A stretch of DNA of 64,000 bases, from the NCBI GenBank assembly GCA_027886185.1, contig WOAB01000093.1, positions 1,054,001-1,118,000 of the forward strand, read 5' to 3'. The notes beneath the pieces are model-generated. The model did no database searches, was not told where the DNA came from, and saw only the letters and a list, made by a program, of their open reading frames with translations. The position numbers and the translations under genes are program-made. Positions 54,532-64,000 of the stretch are shown here, piece by piece (positions within the stretch are counted from its first letter, which is position 1; the number at the start of each line of letters is the position of its first letter). The DNA is from Rheum nobile. Taxonomy: Eukaryota > Streptophyta > Magnoliopsida > Caryophyllales > Polygonaceae.

Positions 54532-56508
54532 AAGTCTGTGCAGGATCTCTCAGTTCCCTCGGAGGATCCATTTCAACGACAAAGTGAAGATTCTGATGAT
54601 GAAGCTCCTCCCAAGCGTAACTCATATCCTACTCTCTCCAGCGCACCCGCACCCACAGTCCCCTCAACTCTGGTTGAGCCCAAGGAATCAACATCCACAG
54701 ATAGCTCCCCAGCTCCCCCCACTCATCAAGATGCTGTTGTTATGGCTCTAGTTCCCTCCAATCCGTCGAATGAAGTCGACGCTACCTCTCAGTGAACGGA
54801 TCTTGCTCCAAAAGTCAACCCAAATATAGCTTCTTCCTCAGCTACTGATCCCACAGACGTGGAGGCTCCGGGAACCGATCTTCTTGTTCCCAACATAGAC
54901 AAAAGAACCACCAAGCATCCAGTCAGGTATGGATTTGAGGATATGTCCTATTGTGCATTCAATGCTTTTCTGTCTCTTATAGAACCCAAGAACATCACGG
55001 AGGCGCTGAAGGACGCTGATTGGATCATTGCCATGCAAGAAGAACTTCACCAGTTCGAGAGGAACAGAGTCTGGCGACTAGTTCCTCGCCCTCATAACAG
55101 ACACATCATAGGAACTCGGTGGGTTTTTCGCAACAAGCTGGATGATTCTGATGCTGTTTCAAGAAACAAAGCTCGGTTGGTTGCTCAAGGCTATAACCAA
55201 CAAGAAGGGATCGATTACGATGAAACATTTGCCCATGTGGCAAGATTGGAAGCCATACGATTGCTCATTGCCTATGCTTCACACAAAGGGTTCAAGTTGT
55301 ACCAAATGGATGTGAAGACTGCATTCCTCAATGGCATTCTTCAAGAGGAAGTTTATGTCAAGCAACCTCCAGGATTTGAGGATGATGATCACCCTGACCA
55401 CGTATATTTCTTGGACAAGGCCCTCTATGGTCTAAAGCAAGCCTCTCGCGCTTCGTATGATCGCCTTGCCCAGTTCCTAACCGCTAATGGCTATCGCTAT
55501 GGTGTGATCGACAAGACTCTTTTCATTCTGGAAGTTAAAGGTGAGATTCTAGTGGTCCAAGTCTATGGTGATGATATTATTTTTGGTTCCACTAACTTGG
55601 CTCTTGTAGAAAAGTTCAAAAATCTCATGAGCAGCGAATTTGAAATGAGTATGATTGGGGAACTATCCTTCTTCCTGGGATTGCAAGTCACTCAGAAGGC
55701 CGATGGCATTCAAATCCATCAACAGAAATATCTTAAGGAACTCTTGAAGAAGTTCAAAATGGATTCAAGCAAAGCCATCTCCACACCCATCTCCCTGGCA
55801 ACTCGCCTCACCGCCGATCACACTAGACAAAAAGTGGAAGAGAAGCTTTATCGTGGCATGATTGGTTCCTTGATGTATCTAACCGCTAGTAGGCCGGATA
55901 TTGTGTTTGTTGTTTGTCTTTGTGCCAGGTTTCAAGCTGATCCAAGAGAATCTCACTTATCTGAAGTGAAGCGCATATTTCGCTATCTCAAGGGAACTAA
56001 CGACCTATGTCTTTGGTACCCCAAGGATTGCCACTTCAATCTTCTTGGATACACCGATGCGGACTATGCAGGCTACTTGGTTGATCGAAAGAGCACATCT
56101 GGAATGGCCCAGTTCCTTGGCCCTTGCTTGGTCTCTTAGGGGTCCAAGAAACAAAACTCAGTGGCTCTATCAACCACAGAAGCTGAGTACATCGCAGCTG
56201 CCGCATGTTGTTCCCAACTCCTTTGGCTCAAACAACAACTCACGGATTTTGGTATGTCATTTGGCGCTCTAAAGATTCTATGTGACAATACCAGTGCAAT
56301 CAACATCTCCAAGAATCCTGTGCATCATACTAGGACTAAGCATATTGACATTAGGCATCACTTCTTGCGTGATCATGTTGAAAAAGGGAACATTCTACTA
56401 GAACATTGTAGGACTGAAGATCAAATTGCAGATATATTCACCAAAGCATTAAATCGAGAACCTTATGAGTCCTTTAGTTTACTTCTGGGAATGTTATCCA
56501 TAAACTAG
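54532..56508 (+). pseudogene. Copia-2 pol part 2: linker, reverse transcriptase and RNase H
   Basis: The frame resumes after X with the linker (SVQDLSVPSEDPFQR), a TGA at about 54795, then RT: KNITEALKDADWIIAMQEEL, YQMDVKTAFLNGILQEEVYV (first catalytic Asp), and VQVYGDDIIFGSTN, where the usual Tyr-Val-Asp-Asp is Tyr-Gly-Asp-Asp. RNase H: YTDADYAGYLVDRKSTSG, a TAG at about 56139 for Trp, STTEAEYIAAAACCSQLLWL (Glu), CDNTSAINISKN (Asp), TKHIDIRHHFLRDHVEKGN and the end at 56506-56508. Apart from the two stops it is well preserved, with the RT catalytic Asp residues intact. Confidence 0.92.
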
Positions 56509-57366
56509 TAGTTCCATTTGCCTTTACTAGTTCCCTAACTTTGCCTAGATTTGATCTTTTCTATGATTCCATTGACAATATAGTTGATTATTGTTCTTGT
56601 GCTGCCCTCGCATGTCCTGTAATATTTGTTCTAAAGCATGGTCTGAACTCTTTTGCATGATCACATGATTTTATGATATAATTTGATCTTGATTGCATCT
56701 CTTTGTCGGCCCTATAATAGTCAATTTGATCACATATATCCTCTATTATAAGCCGAAATGATAATTCACTATAAACCGTCCTAAGCCTGACTACACGGTA
56801 TGATTCCCTATGATCCCTCTTTAGTCCACTCTGGGAATTATCTTTGTGGTGTCAAAATTGTCTTCCGAATTTTATCTATATGGGTATGTACTTTTCTTGA
56901 GTGATTGCTTGGTTCCCTACATAAAATGTACCCATATCTCCCCGGTTCCGTGTCACACAGTGAGGAAAGGTACTGGGAACTGTGCTTCAACGGCCAGATT
57001 TCAAATTGAGCTCTATCAGCGTCCGCTTCCCAATGGCAGTTATTGCACATCTAGCCGTTTGCTCTCTGAGATTTCTGGGGAATTCAAGCCCGGTTGATTT
57101 GATTGTTCTGAAGAAATTATTATGGGGAGAGTTATGAGTTCCCTTCGGCTTCAAAAGATCTTGTGGCCGTTTGAGATATTTATGGGTTCCCTTATGTGAA
57201 AAGATTCGGCAACGGCTTCTTATGGATAGAATTTTGCCCAGCGCTTGTATAAGGAAACGAGTCTAACCCTAAAGCGGCACCGATCACAACTTCTCTTTGC
57301 TCTCAACTCAATCTCTGTCGTGCCCACAAAATTTCCTAAAGCTCTCTCTCTTCTACATCTGTCTCC
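56509..57366 (+). other. Copia-2 spacer between pol and ORF3
   Basis: Equivalent to the copia-3 spacer; no gene supported. The last 100 bp are C/T-rich (CTCAACTCAATCTCTGTCG, CTCTCTCTCTTCTACATCTG) like a 5' untranslated leader, which suggests ORF3 has its own message start or is reached by splicing. Confidence 0.6.
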
Positions 57367-58900
57367 ATGGAATCCGGTCTACCCCAGCTCCTCGCCGATG
57401 AGTTAGCTATTCTGGAGGCCTACCGGAAGCAGAAAGTCACTTCATCCTCCTCCCAGGTGGCTACACCGACAAAGGCACCATCTTCGGTGCCCCCACCTGT
57501 GGTAGACCTGGCTCGATCGGCGTCACTGCCGGTCCCTGAGGCTCATCAGTCTGAATCTGCCTCGTCGGAGCACACTCCGTCCAAGTCGGCCTCCCCTACA
57601 CCAACAAAAGAGAACTCTCACCACTCTTCTCCTTCTCAAGGGGCCGCTCTGATTGATGTGGACCTGCTCCCAACTCCGACGACTACTCTGTAGCTCCCCG
57701 GCGACTCCCAGTCGGTGGCCGGCCGTGTCAAACGTCGTGCCTCTAAAGGTGGCCATAGCATCCCCTCTTCATCTAGAGGATGTCACTCCCGCCAAAAAGG
57801 CGAAACTTTCAAAGGCCGCCAAGGGAAAGCAACCTCTATCCCAATAAGCCTCTCCACCATCTCAAGTTCCCTCTCAGGTGGCACCAGCTCTCGCCACTCG
57901 CCACATTCTAGAGCCTCTCATAGTCGGCGAAGAATTCTGGGCTACTGCTGATGATGAATGTGTCTCTACTGCCCACGCCAAACTCCAACTTCAAGGGTGG
58001 GACACACTGGTGCCGGAGCCGTTCGCTGTCAACGAGGACCTAATGCGACTTTTCTATCAGAATCTGCAATTCGTCGCGGCTAAGGACGATCAGCATGTGC
58101 ACGACGCCATCCTCACTTGGGGAGGTAATCTGATTCCTCTCTCGGTGGCTGTAACTGGGTCTGTGATGGGCCTCGACACTGGCAAAGGCTTTGGGGTCAT
58201 CATCAAAAGGAACTGGCCATTGAAGCGCAAGCAGGCCATTCTCAAAATTGTGTTCGATGGCAACTTCCCATCCAAGGGCCCCTTGCTCACCAAGTACTTA
58301 AGCCTTGATAGGAAGATTCTCCATACCTTCCTCATCAAAAATATCATCCCTCGTCAGGAAAAGAGGGACACTGTTTTGGTCAGTGACGCAGTGCTTATGA
58401 AGAAGCTCATTCTGGGAGAGCCAATTGACCTGCCACGTATCACCCTAGCCCACATGCAATTCTGCAAAGGCCACTCTACTCATGCCCTCCCATACCCTCA
58501 CATTATCAAGAAAATTTTGAGCCGCATTGGTCTTTACCCTACTAAAATTGAAGAGACTCAGTTCTCTCATCTCCTCACCATGACAACTGTGAGGCATCTG
58601 GCGCAAAAGGCTCATGTCGATGAGGAATCTGATGCAGAGAAGGAAAAGGAAGAGATCCAACCTGGCCAATCTGATCCCCGCCTAGTTCCCGACACACATG
58701 TTATTCTAAACAGTTTGGGGAACATTGAAGCAACTCTGGTTGATGGTTTTGACAAGGTGGCTGTCGCTGTGGAAAAAGGAAGCAACTTCACCAACGAAAT
58801 GGTGGTGGAGTTGTGGAAGACGTCTACAGCCCTTATACAGGAAATTGCAAAGTTGGTGAACCGCAAGCTTGTTGAAGACAAGGCGAAGGCGCAGAAGTAG
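57367..58900 (+). pseudogene. Copia-2 third ORF (ORF3)
   Basis: The ATG at 57367 starts MESGLPQLLADELAILEAYR. Layout as in copia-3: a Ser/Pro/Thr-rich N-terminal third, a basic segment (GRVKRR, PAKKAK), and a folded C-terminal half open from 57878 to the stop at 58898-58900 (HILEPLIVGEEFWATADDE; DTGKGFGVIIKRNWPLKRK; LPRITLAHMQFCKGHSTHA; SDPRLVPDTHVILNSLGNIE; a final amphipathic helix). TAG at 57691-57693, a frame change soon after and a TAA at about 57846 break the N-terminal part. It keeps the segment missing from copia-3 (MRLFYQNLQFVAAKDDQHV). No membrane segment. Related to families annotated only as plant transposon proteins; role unknown. Confidence 0.78.
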
Positions 58901-59118
58901 TTTGGTGCAGTGATCAGTTCCCTACTCAGTTGACACGGAACCTTAGTTCCCTAGGATCTCACTTCCATATATTGATCCTTTTTTGTGTGTCTCTGAGTGT
59001 TATGTCTATTTGGTCTATGTTATCTATGATCTCCTTATGTTTAATGAAATTTTTGTGTTCCTTGCAATTGTTCTGATTTGCTTTCAACTTTTATTACAGT
59101 GCCATTTCTCTAGAGGTT
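58901..59118 (+). other. Copia-2 3' region up to the chromovirus insertion
   Basis: Matches copia-1 18335-18580 (CTAGGATCTCACTTCCATAT, GCCATTTCTCTAGAGGT). It stops at GCCATTTCTCTAGAGGTT, where the chromovirus LTR begins. AGGTT (59114-59118) should be one copy of the target duplication. Confidence 0.8.
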
Positions 59119-61452
59119 TGTAACACCCCCAAATTTAACACCATTTGAAAGCGCTATTGCCGATGACCCCGGACGTAAACCCCGAAGTCACCCCAGGCTT
59201 TTCCGATGACATAACTGTCTTAAAGATAGTTACAATACTAAAATCATAACTTTTATTAAACCACATGGTCGCGGAATTACACAATTCCAAAAACGACCCA
59301 ATTAATCAGAAATACAAAATCAGAATTTACAACGGAAGACTTTTAAACAAAGCGACAAAACAACTTGTCGAAACACCGTTCATCTTCATAGTCATTCTAG
59401 CCTTCACGGATCTGCAACACACCTGATGTGCCGAATCGAACGGATGACACCAGCCAACCATGCAAGGAATATAACGGTTGGTTAGTCTAAATGAATAGAC
59501 TAGCAAGGGTACAAAGTAGAGTGGTTCGAAGCAGTCGTATTAGGTTAGACCCATCGCTTCTCGAATAACAACCGATAACGATAGTCAACCATCATACTCC
59601 TACTGAAATAAACAAGAGGTATGCACAAGAGAAGATTCTGGAGATCGAGTCTCACAGCAATCAATCACAAAAGAAGACTCCAAAAGAAATGAGCCTCATA
59701 GGAAACATGATGACAAATGTTGGAAAACTCAAACAAACACACATAACCACATCACACAAGTATCGCATACGAGCGATCTACAACTAAGACGAGTTTTTCC
59801 TAGCTGCACTACTCGCCCAACTTAACCTCCTGTCACGCAGGACTCGGAATGGAACTCACAGGATCCAAACCTCTAACATCTCATCGAAGAATGGACCTCC
59901 CAAGATCCAAACCTCTTACTATCGCATGGGTCTCAGCTACCCTTAACAGTTATAAAGAAACGCACATGGAACTCATAGGATCCAGTCGTTCCTACGAATA
60001 CTCGTGCTAACTAACAGTTAAACACACAACAACCACACACAGGACCATCACGGCCCAACCTGCACAACTATCACCCTAGATTTAATAATCTAAGCCACAC
60101 ACAATAAATCATATCAAGGACCCTTACGGCCTTCACCTGCACAACAAATCTATCATATACTAGCGTCGGTTCTAGCAGAATATACAACCTAGTAATAATA
60201 TCATATTTTAATTATATTACTAACAAACAGTTCCCAACATATTTCATAATCATCCCAAATTATTTAACAACTAAACGATTGATAAATAATTGAAATATGG
60301 AATGATGAGCAAGAGCGAACCGCCACTTGCCTTAGATCCGACAAGTTCGAACCAAGCTGAGCAACGTCTAGTTCCTGGATCTGAAACTGGAGCAGATCTT
60401 GGATATTAAATCCCTAAGAAATGGCCCATAACAAGACCCTAAGTTAGATTCAATACACTTATATATGAATCTAAAAGAATAGGAAAAGAATCAAAGAAAT
60501 CGAGCCAAGCCCCAAGCCAAAACTCCAAGAACACACCTTCGGACAAGCCTCGCCGCGGGTGCGGTGGGCCTTGCCGCTGGGTGCGGTGGACAGACAGTGG
60601 CGAAGGGGAAGCTCGACAGCCATGGAGAATTTCTTACCCCAAAACCGATTTGTTTGCTTCGATTTGTCTATGGTTCGATCTCCCAACACCTTAAAGCTTC
60701 ACACAACACTCACGAGCTCCTTCTAACACTCAAAGGGATCCCGAATCTCACACAAACGAAGCTCACAAGTTGCTCAACAATGGTGAAAAACCAGAAAAAC
60801 AAAGGAGGAGGAAGAAGAAGAAGAAGAAGAAGCTTGGCTTCGGATTTGATCTCCTTTTATAGCTCAACTCGAGCTTCCTCTAAGGGGACAAGCAAGGGGA
60901 CAAGGGGACAAGGCAAAGAGCCAAGTGGAGCAAGTGGCCAAGTGGCCAAAAGGATAGAATTTCGGAAATCTTATCGCGAAGACGAAGCTGTCAGCGCTCG
61001 CCGCGGGTGCGGTCATGCTCTCACCGCGGGTGCGGTCGTGACCATCAGGAAATCGTCCTGACTTCGACGGGGCCGTTCTCTCAGCTCCGAACTCCAAATG
61101 AGGTGATTCGAAATCTAGGAGTTAGATCTAGAAGTCTATTTTAATCCTTCCAAATTTCATATTGTATGGATTATGGAATCAAAAGTTATGACGATTTTGC
61201 TAAAAGGTCGCACTTGTATGGGCGAAGAAAGTATGGGTACGAGTTCTTTTAACCCCGGGTTAAATATATTCGTACACTAACGACAAATTAACCCCGAAAA
61301 TACTTCAACTGTATTATATAATGCTCGAAAATTTTACAGAGCTCAGAACATATTACAGAATGTCCGATCTTCTCTGAATTAAATCTGTCTAGCAATCCGG
61401 GCATAAGAAAAATAAAATTTCAAAATACCCTTAAAAATTACGGGGTATTACA
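59119..61452 (-). repeat. Chromovirus 3' LTR
   Basis: 2334 bp, with plus-strand ends TGTAACACCCCC and GGGGTATTACA. It lacks about 90 bp that the other LTR has (62740-62830). It contains a (GAA)n run at about 60807-60832 and the GC-rich GCCGCGGGTGCGGTG motifs at about 60551-60590 and 60999-61034. The reading frame at 60564-61061 is not taken as a gene. Confidence 0.9.
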
Positions 61453-62022
61453 TTACTACCCCTTATTTTAAGTTTTGACCCCGAAACTTGCATTAATCAA
61501 GGCCGAAAACGATTAGGGAAAGTATCTAAGCATACCCGTCTCAGTCTCCCAAGTAACCTCTTCGGTTTCTAACTTGGAGCACAAACTCGTACCAAAGGTA
61601 CCACCTTGCTGCGCAACTGCTTCAATCTTCTAGGGTTAACCATCTGATTACCGATCAAAGTCCAAGTACTTTACACATTAATATCTATTCATAATGTAAT
61701 AAAAGTCAACTTAGATTTAGATCAACTTGGTAAACTTTCCTAGATGAACACCAAACCGGAATACTTAGGTTCTACAACCTCAAATCCTGACAAGAGAACT
61801 GAAAACTCAAGTCTAACTGGAGATGGCGAAACCACCTCGACTCCTTCCGAGTCCTTCTGAAGAGAATTGCACCCTTAACTACGGGTGATAAACAGAGAGT
61901 CTTAGTCTTTCTAGACACATAAGCAAACTTCCGTATCAGACTGTAGAAGGCACGACTATGAACGGCTTTTTATTTTAAAATTCAGAGCTTTTAAAAACAA
62001 ATTTTAGCTCTGATACCAAATC
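61453..62022 (-). pseudogene. Chromovirus internal remnant with chromodomain end
   Basis: On the minus strand, about 61625 to 61512 encodes LRSKVVPLVRV and, after a one-base frame change, LCSKLETEEVTWETETGML, which matches the C-terminal half of a retrotransposon chromodomain (the VEE-TWE motif). The chromodomain guides integration to particular chromatin in intact relatives. PBS in reverse at 62007-62018 (GCTCTGATACCA). The rest is leader-like and non-coding. The gag-pol body has been lost between leader and chromodomain. Confidence 0.75.
62007..62018 (-). other. Chromovirus primer-binding site
   Basis: A perfect reverse complement of TGGTATCAGAGC, 4 bases from the LTR at 62023. Confidence 0.9.
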
Positions 62023-64000
62023 TGTAACACCCCCAAATTTAACACCATTTGAAAGCGCTACTGCCGATGACCCCGGACGTAAACCCCAAAGTCACCCCAG
62101 GCTTTTCCGACGACATAATTGTCTTAAAGATAGTTACAATACTAAAATCATAACTTTTATTAAACCACATGGTCGCGGAATTACACGATTCCAAAAACGA
62201 CCCAATTAATCAGAAATACAAAATCAGAATTTACAACGGAAGACTTTTAAACAAAGCGACAAAACAACTTATCGAAACACCGTTCATCTTCATAGTCGTT
62301 CTAGCCTTCACGGATCTGCAACACACCTGATGTGCCGAATCGAACGGATGACACCAGCCAACCATGCAAGGAATATAACGGTTGGTTAGTCTAAATGAAT
62401 AGACTAGCAAGGGTACAAAGCAGAGTGGTTCGAAGCAGTCGTATTAGGTTAGACCCATCGCTTCTCGAATAACAACCGATAACGATAGTCAACCATCATA
62501 CTCCTACTGAAATAAACAAGAGGTATGCACAAGAGAAGATTCTGGAGATCGAGTCTCACAGCAATCAATCCCAAAAGAAGACTCCAAAAGAAATGAGCCT
62601 TATAGGAAACATGATGACAAATGTTGGAAAACTCAAACAAACACACATAACCACATCACACAAGTATTGCATACGAGCGATCTACAACTAAGATGAGTTT
62701 TTCCTAGCTGCACTAGCGCCTAGCTGCACTACTCGCCCAAGATTCATTAATTAGGTGCCCTCAAGCACTTATCCGAATTAAATGACCACACACACACACA
62801 CACACATCACGTTATAAGCTTTTAACTTAACCTCCTGTCACGCAGGACTCGGAATGGAACTCACAGGATCCAAACCTCTAACATCTCATCGAAGAATGGA
62901 CCTCCCAGGATCCAAACCTCTTACTATCGCATGGGTCTCAGCTGCCCTTAACAGTTATAAAGAAACGCACATGGAACTCACAGGATCCAGTCGTTCCTAC
63001 GAATACTCGTGCTAACTAACAGTTAAACACACAACAACCACACACAGGACCATCACGGCCCAACCTGCACAACTATCACCCTAGATTTAATAATCTAAGC
63101 CACACACAATAAATCATATCAAGGACCCTTACGGCCTTCACTTGCACAACAAATCTATCATATACTAGCGTCGGTTCTAGCAGAATATACAACCTAGTAA
63201 TAATATCATATTTTAATTATATTACTAACAAACAGTTCCCAACATATTTCATAATCATCCCAAATTATTTAACAACTAAACGATTGATAAATAATTGAAA
63301 TATGGAATGATGAGCAAGAGGGAACCGCCACTTGCCTTAGATCCGACAAGTTCAAACCAAGCTGAGCAACGTCTAGTTCCTGGATCTGAAACTGGAGCAG
63401 ATCTTGGATATTAAATCCCTAAGAAATGGCCCATAACAAGACCCTAAGTTAGATTCAATACACTTATATATGAATCTAAAAGAATAGGAAAAGAATCAAA
63501 GAAATCGAGCCAAGCCCCAAGCCAAAACTCCAAGAACACACCTTCGGACAAGCCTCGCCGCGGGTGCGGTGGACCTTGCCGCTGGGTGCGGTGGACAGAC
63601 AGTGGAGAAGGGGAAGCTCGACAGCCATGGAGAATTTCTTACCCCAAAACCGATTTGTTTGCTTCGATTTGTCTATGGTTCGATCTCCCAACACCTTAAA
63701 GCTTCACACAACACTCACGAGCTCCTTCTAACACTCAAAGGGATCCCGAATCTCACACAAACGAAGCTCACAAGCTGCTCAACAATGGTGAAAAACCAGA
63801 AAAACAGAGGAGGATAGGGATGTTCATCGGTCCAGAACCGAACCGAACCGAACAAAACCGAAACCGAACAAGCAAAATTCCCAAACCGAAAACTGAACCG
63901 AATATAATTGGTTCGGTTCGGTTTTGTTCGGTTCGGTTTCGGTTAAAACCGAACAATGAAAAACCCCTGAACCGATTTTAAACCGAAAAGGCCAAAAAAG
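62023..64000 (-). repeat. Chromovirus 5' LTR (incomplete)
   Basis: Nearly identical to 59119-60815 apart from an extra segment of about 100 bp at 62735-62830, which includes a (CA)n run at about 62788-62806 and a local duplication of TAGCTGCACTA. The solo LTR at 27390 also has a version of the extra segment, so the other copy lost it. Interrupted at 63815. Confidence 0.9.
63815..64000. mobile_element. GGTTCGG-rich insertion (hAT-like short element?) in the chromovirus LTR
   Basis: At GAGGAGGA the LTR sequence stops compared with its sister copy (60807-60815) and TAGGGATGTTCATCGGTC begins, followed by CCGAACCGAACCGAAC and, in reverse, GGTTCGGTTCGGTTTTG. Ends like TAGGG-TGT and an 8-bp duplicated target (GAGGAGGA would be the left copy) are known for hAT elements, but the other end is outside the window, so the class is tentative. 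Confidence 0.5.

Larger units (their letters stand above)
36868..64000 (+). mobile_element. Copia-2: Ty1/copia (SIRE/Maximus-like) element, host of all later insertions
   Basis: A plus-strand copia element in three pieces: 36868-41022, 54532-59118, and a last part (end of 3' region plus 3' LTR) beyond the window. It is interrupted by element X at 41023-54531 (AAGTC duplicated on both sides) and by a chromovirus from 59119. Order: LTR, PBS, gag, protease, integrase, [X], RT, RNase H, third ORF, 3' region. Many nonsense codons show it is inactive, and the insertions show it is older than X, copia-3 and the chromovirus. Confidence 0.9.
59119..64000 (-). mobile_element. Deleted chromovirus (Tekay/Del-like) with large LTRs and a tiny internal region
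   Basis: Minus-strand element with LTRs at 59119-61452 and 62023 onward, and only 570 bp between them. PBS (initiator Met) and purine tract (AAAATAAGGGGTAGTAA in minus sense, directly before TGTAATACCCCG) are both present. The only coding trace is the C-terminal part of a chromodomain. Gag, protease, RT, RNase H and integrase are gone. The second LTR is cut by the window edge and by an insertion at 63815. Confidence 0.88.

Noticed and set aside
60564..61061. A 165-residue plus-strand frame in the chromovirus LTR
   Set aside because: It lies wholly within an LTR, has low-complexity Arg/Lys runs from the GAA repeat, and no recognisable features.

Overview
This is nuclear DNA from a flowering plant, probably a eudicot. 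The evidence is many LTR retrotransposons primed by initiator-methionine tRNA, an L1-type LINE with an RNase H domain, an Au-like SINE with a TTG tail, a cysteine-rich defensin-like gene with a spliced signal-peptide exon, and AT-rich spacers. Nearly all the DNA is mobile-element sequence in nested layers. I cannot name the species.

Layout. 1-6.2 kb: the 3' half of a decayed Ty3/gypsy Tat-type element (RT, two RNase H domains, integrase, an antisense spliced ORF, 3' LTR). 6.2-8.3 kb: the 5' end of a second gypsy-like element on the minus strand (gag start, leader, PBS, LTR). 8.3-9.7 kb: an LTR-like stretch. 10.1-12.6 kb: a 5'-truncated LINE on the minus strand. 14.4-19.7 kb: copia-1, with both LTRs, most of pol missing and the third ORF missing. 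20.5-23.3 kb: a very old minus-strand copia remnant. 23.85-25.0 kb: a 145-bp tandem array rich in GGGACA/TGTCCC palindromes, possibly the end of a CACTA transposon. 25.4-25.8 kb: a coiled-coil gene fragment with one nonsense codon. 26.3 kb: a MITE-like element. 27.4-30.0 kb: a solo chromovirus LTR. 30.1-31.0 kb: a solo copia LTR.

32.2-32.6 kb holds the only convincing intact host gene, a two-exon defensin-like secreted peptide on the minus strand. Next to it, 33.3-36.7 kb is a 3.35-kb almost perfectly folded-back DNA transposon (Mutator-like by its 9-bp target duplication). Its arms carry repeated GGGCGGCA hairpins, its core is an inverted pair of 41-bp satellite arrays, and a SINE sits in one array.

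36.9-64 kb is one nest. Copia-2 (plus strand) is split at 41,023 by element X, a non-autonomous gypsy-like element with three LTRs and two tiny internal domains. X is itself split at 43,352 by copia-3 (minus strand, 9.87 kb, almost complete). Copia-2 pol resumes at 54,532 and is followed by a third ORF. Its 3' end is then split at 59,119 by a minus-strand chromovirus whose two 2.3-kb LTRs enclose only about 570 bp. A GGTTCGG-rich element is inserted in the second chromovirus LTR at 63,815 and runs off the window.

The copia copies are one family. They share a gag with two zinc knuckles, a gag stop followed by pol in the -1 frame, and a third ORF between pol and the 3' LTR; this fits the SIRE/Maximus group best. 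No copy can make a complete set of proteins. Order of events from nesting: copia-2, then X, then copia-3; separately copia-2, then chromovirus, then the GGTTCGG element.
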